Positions 31,602 through 40,502 of a stretch of 64,000 bases of DNA are shown here, piece after piece. The stretch comes from UBA4732 sp002404095 (GTDB taxonomy: Bacteria; Planctomycetota; Planctomycetia; Gemmatales; Gemmataceae), in the NCBI GenBank assembly GCA_036783645.1, contig DAIPWT010000018.1:1-64000 (forward strand). The letters run 5' to 3'. The number at the start of each line of letters is the position of its first letter. Positions within the stretch are counted from its first letter, which is position 1. A program made the position numbers and the translations under genes. Below the pieces are notes generated by a model. The model saw only the letters and a program-made list of their open reading frames with translations, made no database searches and was not told the DNA's origin.

Positions 31602-32606
31602 GTGAAATGGAACGTGATTACCGGAGCGACCGGGCTGCTCGGCAGCCATATCGCGGAACAACTTGTTCTCCACGGGGAGAAGGTCCGCGCCGTCGTTCGT
31701 CCTTCTGGCGATACGACGTTTCTCAAAACCCTCGGCGCCGAACTGGTCGTAGGCGACTTTAACGATCTGGATTTTCTTCAGCGCGCTTTGGGCGGCGCTG
31801 ATGTGGTTTATCATTGCGCCGCCCGCGTCGGCGAATGGGGGCCGTGGCGGCAGTTTCAGGAACAAATCATTGACGTGGCTGCTCGCGTCTTTGACGCCTG
31901 CCGCATCGCGGGCGTCGGCCGTCTGTTGCACGTCAGCTCCATCAGCGTCTACGGCCACCCGCCCGATCGCGCGGACCTGTTTACCGAGGACGAGCCGATC
32001 GGTCAAAACCTGTGGAGCTGGGACAATTACTGCCGGGCCAAGATTGCGGTCGAGGAATTGTGCCGCGCCTATCCGCGCGATTGGACGATGGTGCGGCCTA
32101 GCTGGATCTTTGGGCCGCGCGACCGCAATTCACTGCCGCGCTTCTTCAAGGCGCTGGCGGCCGGGCGCGTGGCCATCACCGGCCGCGGCGACAACCTGCT
32201 CAACGTTATCTATGCAGGCGACGTGGCGGAAGGGGCGATTTTGGCCGCGAACCAGCCTGACGCGGTCGGCAAAGCCTACAACCTCAGCAGTGATGGCGAG
32301 GCGACGCAACAGCAATTCCTCAACATGCTCACCGACGCCCTCGGCCAGCCGCGCATCTCGCGTCACGTTTCTTTTCGCGTGGCTTTCGCCGGCGCCTATA
32401 TCGGAGAGGTAATTGCTCGAATCATCCGCCTGCATCGTTCGCCGCACATTACTCGCTACGCCGTCGCCCTGATCGGCCGCTCGACGCGGTTCAGCAGCGA
32501 GCGGGCCAAGACGGAATTGGGCTGGCGAACTCATACGTCCATCGCGGAAGGGCTGAGCCGGACGCTGGAGGAGTATTACGGCCGCGAGAAGGCGAAGGCG
32601 GTTTAA
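31602..32606 (+). CDS. Extended SDR, NAD-dependent epimerase/3-beta-HSD-like reductase
   Basis: 334 residues. Rossmann motif GATGLLGSH at 8-16, SSISVYG with the catalytic Ser, and YCRAK with catalytic Tyr and Lys. The general shape, including LLNVIYAGDVAEG and the helical C-terminus, resembles NAD-dependent 3-beta-hydroxysteroid dehydrogenase/OleD-like reductases. In this operon it could reduce a beta-keto product of the ketosynthase pair; a sugar-nucleotide epimerase is the alternative. Confidence 0.82.
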   Translation: MKWNVITGATGLLGSHIAEQLVLHGEKVRAVVRPSGDTTFLKTLGAELVVGDFNDLDFLQRALGGADVVYHCAARVGEWGPWRQFQEQIIDVAARVFDACRIAGVGRLLHVSSISVYGHPPDRADLFTEDEPIGQNLWSWDNYCRAKIAVEELCRAYPRDWTMVRPSWIFGPRDRNSLPRFFKALAAGRVAITGRGDNLLNVIYAGDVAEGAILAANQPDAVGKAYNLSSDGEATQQQFLNMLTDALGQPRISRHVSFRVAFAGAYIGEVIARIIRLHRSPHITRYAVALIGRSTRFSSERAKTELGWRTHTSIAEGLSRTLEEYYGREKAKAV

Positions 32607-32622
32607 GGCGAGCCGGGTCGCG

Positions 32623-33231
32623 TCAGCGCCCGGAGTTGGCCGCATCTCGCAACGCGGCTTCATATTCTTCCGGTGTGTTGAGATTGCGCAGCGACTCAAA
32701 CATCGGGTCCACATCGGCCAATTCCGCAGCTTCGACGACGCGCGTGGGTACGGCGCTGAAAAGGAAGAAGGGTCGCAGCCGGTGCTCGGCCAGCAGCCGG
32801 GCCACGGCATCCGCAACCTCCAAGCGATAGACGGCGGCCAAGGGATGGTGATAGCCGCCGACGCACGGAACGCAAATCATCGCGTCACCCAGCAAGTCGA
32901 TGAGGCGCCGCACGAAGGCGGGCCGTAGGAATGGGGCGTCGCATGATGACAAATAGATCGCATCCACTTGGCCGCGCAATGCGTTTAGCCCCGCGGCGAG
33001 TCCCTGAAGAGGCCCGCGGCCTTCCTTTTCGTCGCGGACGATGGCGATGTTTTCGGGCAACGGCGGTACGTCTTGACCCAGAGCGGCCACGACGGCGACG
33101 GGATCGACGGCTTCTCCCAGCAGGCGCACGACGCGGGGCAGCATGACCTCGGCGCCGAATGGCAGCCATGCTTTCGGCCGGCCCATACGGCTGCTACGGC
33201 CGCCGCATAGGACGACGCCGCCGACTTTCAT
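32623..33231 (-). CDS. mobA: Molybdenum cofactor guanylyltransferase
   Basis: 202 residues from ATG 33231, chosen over 33255 because AGGGAA lies eight bases upstream and MobA proteins begin just before the loop. The nucleotide-binding LCGGRSSRMGRPK, the metal-binding SSCDAPFL, and the closing NLNTPEEYEA are in place. It attaches GMP to molybdopterin for molybdoenzymes in the cytosol. The putative FwdB/FhcB at 57.8 kb is a molybdo- or tungstoenzyme-type protein, though distant. The gene for a small conserved protein lies directly upstream on the same strand. Confidence 0.9.
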   Translation of the reverse strand: MKVGGVVLCGGRSSRMGRPKAWLPFGAEVMLPRVVRLLGEAVDPVAVVAALGQDVPPLPENIAIVRDEKEGRGPLQGLAAGLNALRGQVDAIYLSSCDAPFLRPAFVRRLIDLLGDAMICVPCVGGYHHPLAAVYRLEVADAVARLLAEHRLRPFFLFSAVPTRVVEAAELADVDPMFESLRNLNTPEEYEAALRDAANSGR

Positions 33232-33273
33232 TGAGTTTCCCTGTTTCGTTTCCACCGCCCGCCACTGCGCGTT

Positions 33274-33564
33274 TCAGGACACTCTTTTCTGTTTGAGCGA
33301 CTTCCGGGCCTTGGAATGGAGCAGGGCTAGTAGGTGGCCCGCCTTGACGTAGCTCTGCAACTCCTCCTGCTCTTCGGGCGATAACTCCCCTTCCTGATTT
33401 CGCGTCGCCAGATCGCTCATGCGAGCCTGGTCCGCCTCCTCGAATCCAAGGGTCAGGACATGGCGAGCTAGTTCCCGCGAAAGGCCGCCGGACTCGACCT
33501 TGATTAGCCGCGCGAAGATGGCGATTTCGCTTATTCGGGACTTGGCGGCTTGGATCCCTGGCAT
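33274..33564 (-). CDS. Conserved hypothetical small protein
   Basis: 96 residues, helical, cytosolic, with the pattern LARHVLTLGF, MSDLATRNQEGELSPEEQEEL and YVKAGHLLALLHSKARKSL. I recognise this as a family widespread in planctomycetes and cyanobacteria, of unknown function. The stop is 43 bp before mobA. No DNA-binding or catalytic motif is evident. Confidence 0.7.
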   Translation of the reverse strand: MPGIQAAKSRISEIAIFARLIKVESGGLSRELARHVLTLGFEEADQARMSDLATRNQEGELSPEEQEELQSYVKAGHLLALLHSKARKSLKQKRVS

Positions 33565-33684
33565 GAAATCCCCTCAAAGCGATTCGTCTTCGGTCCGTAC
33601 AGGCCCGGCCAGGAAACTCGGAGCTATGAACCAGTGTAGCCCCATTCAAACCTTTGGCCTAGCACACTTCCATCGGCGGAACAG

Positions 33685-33718
33685 CCCTCGTTCCCAAACA
33701 GGAGTTTGGGCACGAGGG
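33685..33718. repeat. Hairpin downstream of cysK
   Basis: Arms CCCTCGTTCCCAAAC and GTTTGGGCACGAGGG with one mismatch and a short loop, 38 bases beyond the cysK stop. It may help end cysK transcription; it also matches a common dispersed planctomycete hairpin. Confidence 0.75.
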
Positions 33719-33755
33719 GCAAGGCGCGGCCGGTTCGCCGGCGTCCCGCCACAAC

Positions 33756-34721
33756 CTATTCCGGATAAAGCGCCGTGCTCAAGTAGCGTTCACCAAGGTC
33801 CGGCAGCACGACCACGATGAGTTTGCCGGCGTTCTCCGGCCGCTTCGCCACCTCCACGGCGGCCACGACGGCGGCGCCGCAGCTGATGCCGCCGAGGATG
33901 CCTTCCTCCCGCGCCATCCGCCGGGTCATCTTGAAGGAGTCGTCGTCCGTTACCTGGACCACCTCGTCGATAATGTTCACGTTGAGAACGCTGGGGATGA
34001 AGCCGGCGCCGAGTCCCTGAATCTTGTGCTTGCCGGGCTTCAGCTCCTCGCCCTTCATCTTTTGCGTGATGACCGGGCTGGTCACCGGCTCGACCGCGAT
34101 GGCTTTGAACGACGGCTTGCGCTGCTTGATGACCTCGGCTACGCCGGTAATGGTGCCGCCGGTGCCGACGCCGGACACCAGAATATCCACCTTGCCGTCG
34201 GTGTCGCGCCAAATCTCTTCGGCCGTGGTCTGACGGTGGACCTCCGGATTGGCCGGGTTGTCGAACTGCTGTGGCATGAACGAATTCGGCGTCGTCTTGA
34301 GCAGTTCCTTGGCTTTTTCGATGGCGCCGTTCATGCCCTTTTCGCCCGGCGTCAACACCACCTCGGCGCCGAACGCCTTGAGCAGTCGGCGACGTTCCAG
34401 ACTCATCGTATCCGGTAAGGTGACGATGAGTTTATAGCCGCGCGCGGCGCAGGTGAAGGCCAAGCCGATGCCGGTGTTGCCGCTGGTCGGCTCGATGATG
34501 GTGGTGCCCGGTTTGATTTTGCCGTCGCGTTCGCCGGCCGTTATCATGGCGACGCCGATGCGGTCTTTGACGGACCATTGGGGATTAAAGCTCTCCATTT
34601 TGGCGACAACCGTCGCCTTGGCGTCGCCGACCACGCGGCGCAGGCGGACCAGCGGCGTGGCGCCGATGGTTTGGGTAACGTCGTCGTAAATACGGCCGCG
34701 AAAGGTTGGCTCCTGGCTCAT
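33756..34721 (-). CDS. cysK: Cysteine synthase A (O-acetylserine sulfhydrylase)
   Basis: 321 residues, AAGGAG upstream of the ATG. Fold type II PLP enzyme: the PLP lysine lies in NPQWSVKDRIG, the substrate loop is EPTSGNTGIG, the phosphate cradle is SGVGTGGTI, and GISCGAA closes the site. Makes cysteine from O-acetylserine and sulfide. Divergent from the cupin gene, 152 bp between. Confidence 0.96.
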   Translation of the reverse strand: MSQEPTFRGRIYDDVTQTIGATPLVRLRRVVGDAKATVVAKMESFNPQWSVKDRIGVAMITAGERDGKIKPGTTIIEPTSGNTGIGLAFTCAARGYKLIVTLPDTMSLERRRLLKAFGAEVVLTPGEKGMNGAIEKAKELLKTTPNSFMPQQFDNPANPEVHRQTTAEEIWRDTDGKVDILVSGVGTGGTITGVAEVIKQRKPSFKAIAVEPVTSPVITQKMKGEELKPGKHKIQGLGAGFIPSVLNVNIIDEVVQVTDDDSFKMTRRMAREEGILGGISCGAAVVAAVEVAKRPENAGKLIVVVLPDLGERYLSTALYPE

Positions 34722-34862
34722 GGTTTGCTCCTTGTCCTGGGTCCGTGAAAAGCGAACGGTCGATTGCTGGACGGCGAATCGCTGCCGCGATTATCCTATT
34801 ACTTGCAGGGTACGCCGCAAGAGAATCGCGCGGCGGTTAGGCGAAACCGAATACGCGACAAA

Positions 34863-34869
34863 AGGAGGG
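34863..34869 (+). promoter_or_regulatory. Strong ribosome binding site of the cupin gene
   Basis: AGGAGGG five bases before ATG 34874; the best Shine-Dalgarno match seen in the window. It fixes the start of the cupin gene. Confidence 0.85.
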
Positions 34870-34873
34870 CATA

Positions 34874-35239
34874 ATGCCAACGCTGATCGAAGGGCCGACC
34901 CGCATGGAAGCAGCGGGAAGCAAGCCGAAGTTGATCGACGAATACGTCGGCCACGCCAGCAGCGGCGACGGCGCGGTGAGCGTCGCCCACATGCGCAGTC
35001 CCGGCGGTTGGGTTGAGCCGGGCCAGGCGCCCGAGTTCGACGAGTTCACCGTGGTGCTCCGCGGTTTACTGCGCGTGGAGTATCACGGCGGCGCCCTGGA
35101 CGTGCGCGCCGGTCAGGCCGTGATCACGCGCCGCGGCGAATGGGTGCGCTACTCGACGCCGGAACCGGACGGGGCCGAGTACATAGCGGTATGCCAGCCA
35201 GCCTTCTCACCGGAGACGGTCCATCGCGAGCGGGAATAA
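34874..35239 (+). CDS. Cupin-domain protein
   Basis: 121 residues forming a single cupin barrel: DEFTVVLRGLLRVEYHGGALDVRAGQAV is the motif pair of a small cupin, with RRGEWVRYSTPE in the second part. The canonical first-motif His-x-His is not obvious, so metal binding is uncertain; the role could be ligand binding rather than oxygenase activity. Divergent from cysK. Confidence 0.75.
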   Translation: MPTLIEGPTRMEAAGSKPKLIDEYVGHASSGDGAVSVAHMRSPGGWVEPGQAPEFDEFTVVLRGLLRVEYHGGALDVRAGQAVITRRGEWVRYSTPEPDGAEYIAVCQPAFSPETVHRERE

Positions 35240-35268
35240 CAGCCACTAATAACAGCCGGAAAGACGGA

Positions 35269-36696
35269 TTAGTCGACCTTGGCCGCGGCGATTACCGGCC
35301 GATGCCGGGGAATCTCGGCTTTGAAATCGCCGAGGCTGGGCCATTTTATGCGTCGGTCCAGGTCCACTTCCGTCACCGCCACCGTGCCCCAATCCTTGGC
35401 CTGCGCGATGATCTCGCCGGTGTGATCGAAGACGGCCGACGGCATCCAATTCAGTGCCACGTCGGAGTACGTGCTGCTCACTACATAGACGTGATTCTCA
35501 CAAGCCCGAGCGCGGGCCAACAGCGGGTTACAGCCCCACACCGGCCAGGCGATCACCTCGGCGCCGTTGTTCGTTAGTTCGCGCGCGACTTCCGGGAAGA
35601 AGCCGTCGTAGCAAACCATCAGACCCACCTTGCCGAACCGTGTCGGAAAAACGGGGTACTCCGAACCCGGCGCGACTCCGCCTTCGACCTCGCTGCGAGG
35701 CAGGCAGGTCTTGCGGTACTTGCCGATCACCTTCCCGTCGGGGCCGATGAGCACCGCGACGTTGTAAATGAGATGGCCGTCGCGTTCCAGCAGACCGGGC
35801 ACGAGATAGAGGTTGTGCTTTTTCGCCAGCTGGCCGAAATACTCCGTGGACGGGCCGGGGATTGGCTCCGCCACTTCGTCGTACTTCTTGCCCAGGCCGA
35901 CGTAAGTAAGCGTTTCGCCGAGGACCACCAGGTCGGCCTTCCGCCGTGCGGCTTCGGCAATAAGCGGCTCGTACTGACGGCAATTGTCCTGAGGCGTCTT
36001 GCCGCCTGAGGGTGTGAAGTGGACGGTCGCCAGCCGCACCGTGCGCGGCGCCGGCGGGTTGGCCTCGGCTAGCGACACGCTGTCCCACCTCACTTGGCCG
36101 CCGGGAGATGGCCAACGAAGGTGCAGTTCAATGATGGCTTGTGTCGCCTTGGCGGGCGCCTGGTAAACGTCTGTTACTTCGGTCCAGCCCTGTTTGTCGA
36201 TCTTGCGCGTCGTGGGAAATTCCGTTTCGGCGTCGGCGGTGTAGCCGCGTAGGTATTCGGTAACCATCTGCTTATCCAGGGCAACCTTCGCGCCTTGCTC
36301 GTCCCGCCAATGAATCTCGGCCACGACGCTCCGCCGCGGCAAGGCCACGCCCTTCGCCAAGAACCTCGCCTCGAAGCGGTAGTGCTTGCCGCCGGTGATG
36401 GGGAAGGTTTTCTTCCAGCAGCCATCGAGACCCTCGCGGAGGTCGGCGTTAATGAGGAAGCATCCGTTGCCGTCCGGCCCGCCCTTGGCTTCGTAGGCGA
36501 AGTCGGGCCGGATTTCGTCGCGCGGTGCGGCGGTCGTCCAACCGTCGGGGGCCGTATCGGGAGTGCGCGGCGCGTCGGCGGCAACACCCAGCCAACTCCA
36601 GGCAAGCAAAGACATGCCGGCCAGAGCGGTTATCAGAAAGGCGATGCCGAGTCGGTAACCGGATTTACTCAAGAGCATCATCGAAAGGCTCTCCAT
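35269..36696 (-). CDS. Membrane-anchored or secreted carbon-nitrogen hydrolase (nitrilase superfamily)
   Basis: 475 residues from ATG 36696. An N-terminal hydrophobic helix is followed by a beta-sandwich region of about 170 residues, then the nitrilase domain with the Glu-Lys-Cys triad: Glu in LGETL (about 259), Lys in YRKTCLP (about 326), Cys in VCYDGFFPE (about 358). Cleaves amide-type C-N bonds; substrate unknown. The frame is open to 36909, where it would overlap the HEPN gene on the other strand, so the shorter start is preferred. Divergent from the HEPN pair. Confidence 0.85.
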   Translation of the reverse strand: MESLSMMLLSKSGYRLGIAFLITALAGMSLLAWSWLGVAADAPRTPDTAPDGWTTAAPRDEIRPDFAYEAKGGPDGNGCFLINADLREGLDGCWKKTFPITGGKHYRFEARFLAKGVALPRRSVVAEIHWRDEQGAKVALDKQMVTEYLRGYTADAETEFPTTRKIDKQGWTEVTDVYQAPAKATQAIIELHLRWPSPGGQVRWDSVSLAEANPPAPRTVRLATVHFTPSGGKTPQDNCRQYEPLIAEAARRKADLVVLGETLTYVGLGKKYDEVAEPIPGPSTEYFGQLAKKHNLYLVPGLLERDGHLIYNVAVLIGPDGKVIGKYRKTCLPRSEVEGGVAPGSEYPVFPTRFGKVGLMVCYDGFFPEVARELTNNGAEVIAWPVWGCNPLLARARACENHVYVVSSTYSDVALNWMPSAVFDHTGEIIAQAKDWGTVAVTEVDLDRRIKWPSLGDFKAEIPRHRPVIAAAKVD

Positions 36697-36837
36697 GCAG
36701 GCGATGCGAGACTTTTCCACCTTACGCTTGGCCAGGCGGACTCGCAAGGAGTTATTCCATGCGTCGTGCAGAATGCTTTTCCTTGCTTCGGGCCGGCATT
36801 CGGGTATATCACGAAGAAGGTTTGATACTATGACGAG

Positions 36838-37278
36838 GTGCGGATCGTGACCACCAGGGCCGAATGGCAAAAGCTCGCGGAAGACCGCATTCTGGACGCG
36901 CAAGCCCACTTGGCGCCGGGAGTCGGCCGGTGGTCCGCCGCCTACTATCTGGTCGGATACGCCGTGGAATGCGGGCTAAAGTCATGCGTCCTGGCCCGCG
37001 TCGCGGCGCAACCGGGAGTGATCTATGAGGAAAGGAAGTTCGCCCAAGACCTGTGGACCCACGACATCGAAAAACTTGTCGGGTTGGCCGGACTGGAAAC
37101 GGATCGTGATACGGATGCAGCGGCAAATCCCGCCCTTTCCGACAATTGGAGGACGGTCAAGAAATGGAATGAGCAGGCCCGGTATTTGCAGAAAACTCAG
37201 GCGGAAGCGGAAATCCTCTTCGAGGCGGTTGCCCATCCAATTAACGGGGTGATGCGATGGATCAGAATCCACTGGTGA
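36838..37278 (+). CDS. HEPN-like domain protein
   Basis: 146 residues, GTG start at 36838. AAYYLVGYAVECGLKSCVL matches the second helix of HEPN domains that bind or cleave RNA or pair with nucleotidyltransferases. No clear RxxxxH was found, so nuclease activity is doubtful. The stop lies 22 bp inside the next gene (37257), so the two are translationally coupled and resemble a toxin-antitoxin-like pair. Confidence 0.65.
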   Translation: MRIVTTRAEWQKLAEDRILDAQAHLAPGVGRWSAAYYLVGYAVECGLKSCVLARVAAQPGVIYEERKFAQDLWTHDIEKLVGLAGLETDRDTDAAANPALSDNWRTVKKWNEQARYLQKTQAEAEILFEAVAHPINGVMRWIRIHW

Positions 37279-37652
37279 TAGACGAGATCGAAGCGGGTAA
37301 GGAGCTTATCCAGCGTTTGAACGATCGTTTTCCCGTGATCGCGGCTTGCTGGCTGCGAGATGACTCGGGAGGCGGTCGGAATCTTTATATTGCCCTTGAT
37401 GAATTGACGCGGCCCAAAGAGGTTTTAGCTAATGCCGAGGTACGCCGAATCGCGGACGAGGTGAAGGACCACTACATCGACCCTTTCTGGGTGAGCATCA
37501 TTGAGCCGACGCACCCCATCGCGAAAGCCGTCACGGAGATTTACCGACGCTTCCCCGGCCGTAGACCCCCCTCGCGCTCCAATGAGTACGGCTTCGGCGG
37601 CGTCGGCGTGGCGGAGCTATACATCTATCCTCCCCTTCCTAAGAAGCCGTAG
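37257..37652 (+). CDS. Hypothetical partner of the HEPN protein
   Basis: 131 residues, overlapping the HEPN gene by 22 bp. No known domain recognised. It has a compact alpha/beta look (DRFPVIAACWL, NLYIALDEL) and a Pro-rich end. Its coupling suggests an antitoxin or partner role, but nothing in its sequence proves it. Confidence 0.6.
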   Translation: MDQNPLVIDEIEAGKELIQRLNDRFPVIAACWLRDDSGGGRNLYIALDELTRPKEVLANAEVRRIADEVKDHYIDPFWVSIIEPTHPIAKAVTEIYRRFPGRRPPSRSNEYGFGGVGVAELYIYPPLPKKP

Positions 37653-37695
37653 GCGGTTTCCCTGCCGCCTTCCTCGCTTACACACCGAGGATGCC

Positions 37696-38571
37696 ATGAA
37701 ACGATTCCTGATTTTCGGCCTCAGTCTGTTCGTCACGGCCCTGCCGGTTCGGGGCGAGGCACCCGAGAGACAAAAGGCCGCCGTCGCCTATCTCCAAAAG
37801 CTCCAACAGAAGGACGGCGGTTTCGCTCCGTCCGTGGACCTGCCGAAGTCCAGCCTGCGGGCGACCAGCGCCGCCGTGAAGGCTCTAAATCACTTCGGCG
37901 GCGAAATCCCCGACAAGGCCGCCTGTGCCGACTTCGTGAAGAGTTGCTTCGGCAAGGAAAGCGGCGGTTTTGCCGACCAGCCCAGCGGTAAACCCAACGT
38001 CGAAGTCACCGCCGTCGGCGTTATGGTCGTGGCCGAGCTGAAGCTGACGGCCGAGCCGTATGAGGCGCGCGTCGCCAAGTATCTCGACGAAAACGTCAAG
38101 ACGTTCGAGGAGATTCGCATCGTGGCGGCCGCCTTCGAGGCGATGGGCAAGCGGCCGGCCCAGGCGGACGCCTGGCTAAAACAGATCGCCGAACTCCGCA
38201 ATGAGGATGGAACCTTCGGCAAGGGCGACGGCGCCGCCCGCGACACCGGAGGCGCCGTCGCGGCCGTGATTCGGCTCGGCGGCAAGGTCGAGCATCCAGA
38301 CGCCGTACTCCAAGCAATGAAGTCCGGCCAGCGCCCCGACGGCGGTTTCGGTATGCAGGATTCCCCTTTGTCGGACCTGGGGACGAGTTATCGCGTGATG
38401 CGTTCCCTCCACATGCTCCAATCGCGGCCGGAAGATGTAGATCGACTAAGGGCGTTCCTCGATTCTTGCCACAACGCCGACGGCGGCTACGGCGTCGCCA
38501 AGGGCAAGCCGTCGAGCGCTTCGGGGACTTATTACGTCTCCAGTATCCTTCATTGGATCGACGAGAAGTGA
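37696..38571 (+). CDS. Secreted prenyltransferase/squalene-oxidase-repeat protein
   Basis: 291 residues from ATG 37696. Signal peptide about 1-22, then repeated motifs KDGGFAPS, ESGGFADQ, EDGTFGK, PDGGFGM and ADGGYGV, separated by about 45 residues. These are the QW-like repeats of alpha-alpha toroid proteins such as terpene cyclases and protein prenyltransferases. No catalytic DxDD acid motif seen, so likely a binding protein in the periplasm. Four bases before folK. Confidence 0.78.
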   Translation: MKRFLIFGLSLFVTALPVRGEAPERQKAAVAYLQKLQQKDGGFAPSVDLPKSSLRATSAAVKALNHFGGEIPDKAACADFVKSCFGKESGGFADQPSGKPNVEVTAVGVMVVAELKLTAEPYEARVAKYLDENVKTFEEIRIVAAAFEAMGKRPAQADAWLKQIAELRNEDGTFGKGDGAARDTGGAVAAVIRLGGKVEHPDAVLQAMKSGQRPDGGFGMQDSPLSDLGTSYRVMRSLHMLQSRPEDVDRLRAFLDSCHNADGGYGVAKGKPSSASGTYYVSSILHWIDEK

Positions 38572-38575
38572 GCGC

Positions 38576-39820
38576 ATGGCCGCGACCGTCTATATCGCGC
38601 TCGGCAGTAATCTCGGCGACCGCCGCGATTTCCTCGACCGCGCACTTGCCGATTTGCGCGGCCGGCCGGGTGTGGAAGTGACGCGCGTTTCTTCGGTATA
38701 CGAGACGGCGCCAGTCGGCGGGCCGGCGGGACAGGAGCCGTATCTCAACGCCGTGGCCGAATTGCGCACCACATTGGCGCCGGCTGCCGTTCTACAACTC
38801 CTGCTGGACGTGGAAAGCCGCTTGGGCCGCGTACGCGCGGAGCGCGACGGCCCACGAACGATTGACCTCGACCTACTGCTTTACGATGACGTGGTGCGCG
38901 ACGATACCAAGTTGATGCTGCCGCATCCACGGCTGCACCAGCGCCTGTTTGTTTTGCAGCCGCTTGCCGAGATCGCGCCCGGACTGATCCATCCCCTATT
39001 AAAGCGCACCATCGCCGACCTTCTCGGTGATCTGCTTCAACTGCGGCCTTTCGGCGTCTCGCCTGGGCGGGAGTTGACCGGATTACGCGCGCTGGTGACT
39101 GGCTCGACCAGCGGCATCGGCCTGGCCGTCGCCTTGGAACTGGCGTCGGCCGGCGCCGACGTGATCGTCCACGGGCGGCGCTCGCTGGAGGCGGCGGAAG
39201 AAACCGCCTCGCAAGTGCGCGGGGCCGGCGGACGCAGCGCCGTTCTCCTGGCGGACCTACGCGACCGCGCGGAATGTCAACGCCTTGCCGACAACGCCTG
39301 GGAAGTGTGGAAAGGATTGGACGTCTGCGTGAACAACGCTGGCACCGACACCCTGACGGGCGAGGCGGCGAGTTGGCCGTTCGAGCGCAAACTTCAGGAA
39401 CTGCTGGCGGTGGACGTGACGGCGACGATGCTATTATCGCGGGCGGTGGGCCGGCGCATGAAGGAGTCGGGCGGCGGCGTCGTGATAAATATGGGTTGGG
39501 ATCAGGCCGACGTCGGCATGGAATCTGACAGCGGCGAACTGTTCGCGGCGGCCAAAGGCGCCGTCATGGCCTTCAGCAAATCCTTGGCGCTGAGCCTGGC
39601 GCCGGAGGTGCGCGTTCACTGCCTGGCGCCGGGTTGGATTCGCACTTCATGGGGTCATAAGGCGTCGGAAGCGTGGCAAGACCGTGTGATGCGCGAAACG
39701 CCTTTGCGGCGCTGGGGCTTACCGGAGGACGTGGCGGCTACGGCGCGATGGTTGGCGTCGCCGGCGGCGCGCTATCTCACCGGGCAGGTGATCCGTGTAA
39801 ATGGCGGGGCGGTGCGTTGA
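38576..39820 (+). CDS. folK: FolK-SDR fusion protein (HPPK plus short-chain dehydrogenase)
   Basis: 414 residues. Residues about 1-150 are 6-hydroxymethyl-7,8-dihydropterin pyrophosphokinase, with ALGSNLGDR, ERDGPRTIDLDLLLY and LPHPRLHQRLFVL. Residues about 168-414 are an SDR with the Rossmann motif GSTSGIGLA, NNAG and GGAVR at the end. The SDR catalytic Tyr is replaced by Phe (FAAAK, Phe323 and Lys327), and the usual catalytic Ser is not visible. A pteridine reductase-like role (as FolM) would explain the fusion, but the missing Tyr makes ordinary SDR chemistry doubtful. The gene follows the toroid-repeat gene by four bases and is convergent with 39828-40232. Confidence 0.85.
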   Translation: MAATVYIALGSNLGDRRDFLDRALADLRGRPGVEVTRVSSVYETAPVGGPAGQEPYLNAVAELRTTLAPAAVLQLLLDVESRLGRVRAERDGPRTIDLDLLLYDDVVRDDTKLMLPHPRLHQRLFVLQPLAEIAPGLIHPLLKRTIADLLGDLLQLRPFGVSPGRELTGLRALVTGSTSGIGLAVALELASAGADVIVHGRRSLEAAEETASQVRGAGGRSAVLLADLRDRAECQRLADNAWEVWKGLDVCVNNAGTDTLTGEAASWPFERKLQELLAVDVTATMLLSRAVGRRMKESGGGVVINMGWDQADVGMESDSGELFAAAKGAVMAFSKSLALSLAPEVRVHCLAPGWIRTSWGHKASEAWQDRVMRETPLRRWGLPEDVAATARWLASPAARYLTGQVIRVNGGAVR

Positions 39821-39827
39821 GAGATGA

Positions 39828-40232
39828 TTAGCATTGCGGGTCGAAGCGGGCGGCGAGTCGGCGGCTGTTGATGTCGAGGGCTTCAAGGATTTTCAGGACT
39901 GGGTCGATGGGCATTCCCCAACGCTGCGCCCAACAGATTACGTCGAGGTTTTCCTGACCGGCTTTGAGACGGTCGAGGATGCGGTCGAGGAGGAGGGTGT
40001 TTTCGACAAATTTGCGTTGGAGGAGGCCGAAGTCGCCGCGGTCGAGTTCGACCCAGAATCGTTTGCCCTGCAGGTGTTCCAGCCACCGCGCCCGCAGATA
40101 CCCCCACCAGTGACACTGGACCCAGCGGCGGATGGCGGTTTCCCCTAGGTCGAAGCCGGCCTTCTCGCTTTCGATCCACTTGAAACGGAGCGCCTCCTGT
40201 TCCCCATCGACGAAGACGCTAGACGTATCCAT
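39828..40232 (-). CDS. Conserved planctomycete hypothetical protein
   Basis: 134 residues with no signal peptide. The core KWIESEKAGFDLGETAIRRW, RARWLEHLQGKRFWVEL and FGLLQRKFV is a pattern I recall from Gemmata-like genomes, without known function. Predominantly helical. Its stop is eight bases from the end of folK-SDR. Confidence 0.6.
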   Translation of the reverse strand: MDTSSVFVDGEQEALRFKWIESEKAGFDLGETAIRRWVQCHWWGYLRARWLEHLQGKRFWVELDRGDFGLLQRKFVENTLLLDRILDRLKAGQENLDVICWAQRWGMPIDPVLKILEALDINSRRLAARFDPQC

Positions 40233-40502
40233 GGGAAGACCCCTCCACCCTACTGTCGCGTTCCGAACGGCCGCGCCCCGTTGTCAGCGGGGAGACGGGC
40301 ACCGTTGCACCGCATAATTGATCCTACCGTCACTTCTTAAAACGTGCAAGTCAGCCTGGCCTACGTTAAGGACCGACACAGCTGCGCGCGCCGGTCTTCG
40401 GCGGCGAAAAGCTGAGGGCCGGCAGGCGCGGCAAGCGCCAAATCACCGGCTTTCCTATTCCTCCCATTTACCCAAAACCGCGAGAAACCCGTGTTGGCGC
40501 CG

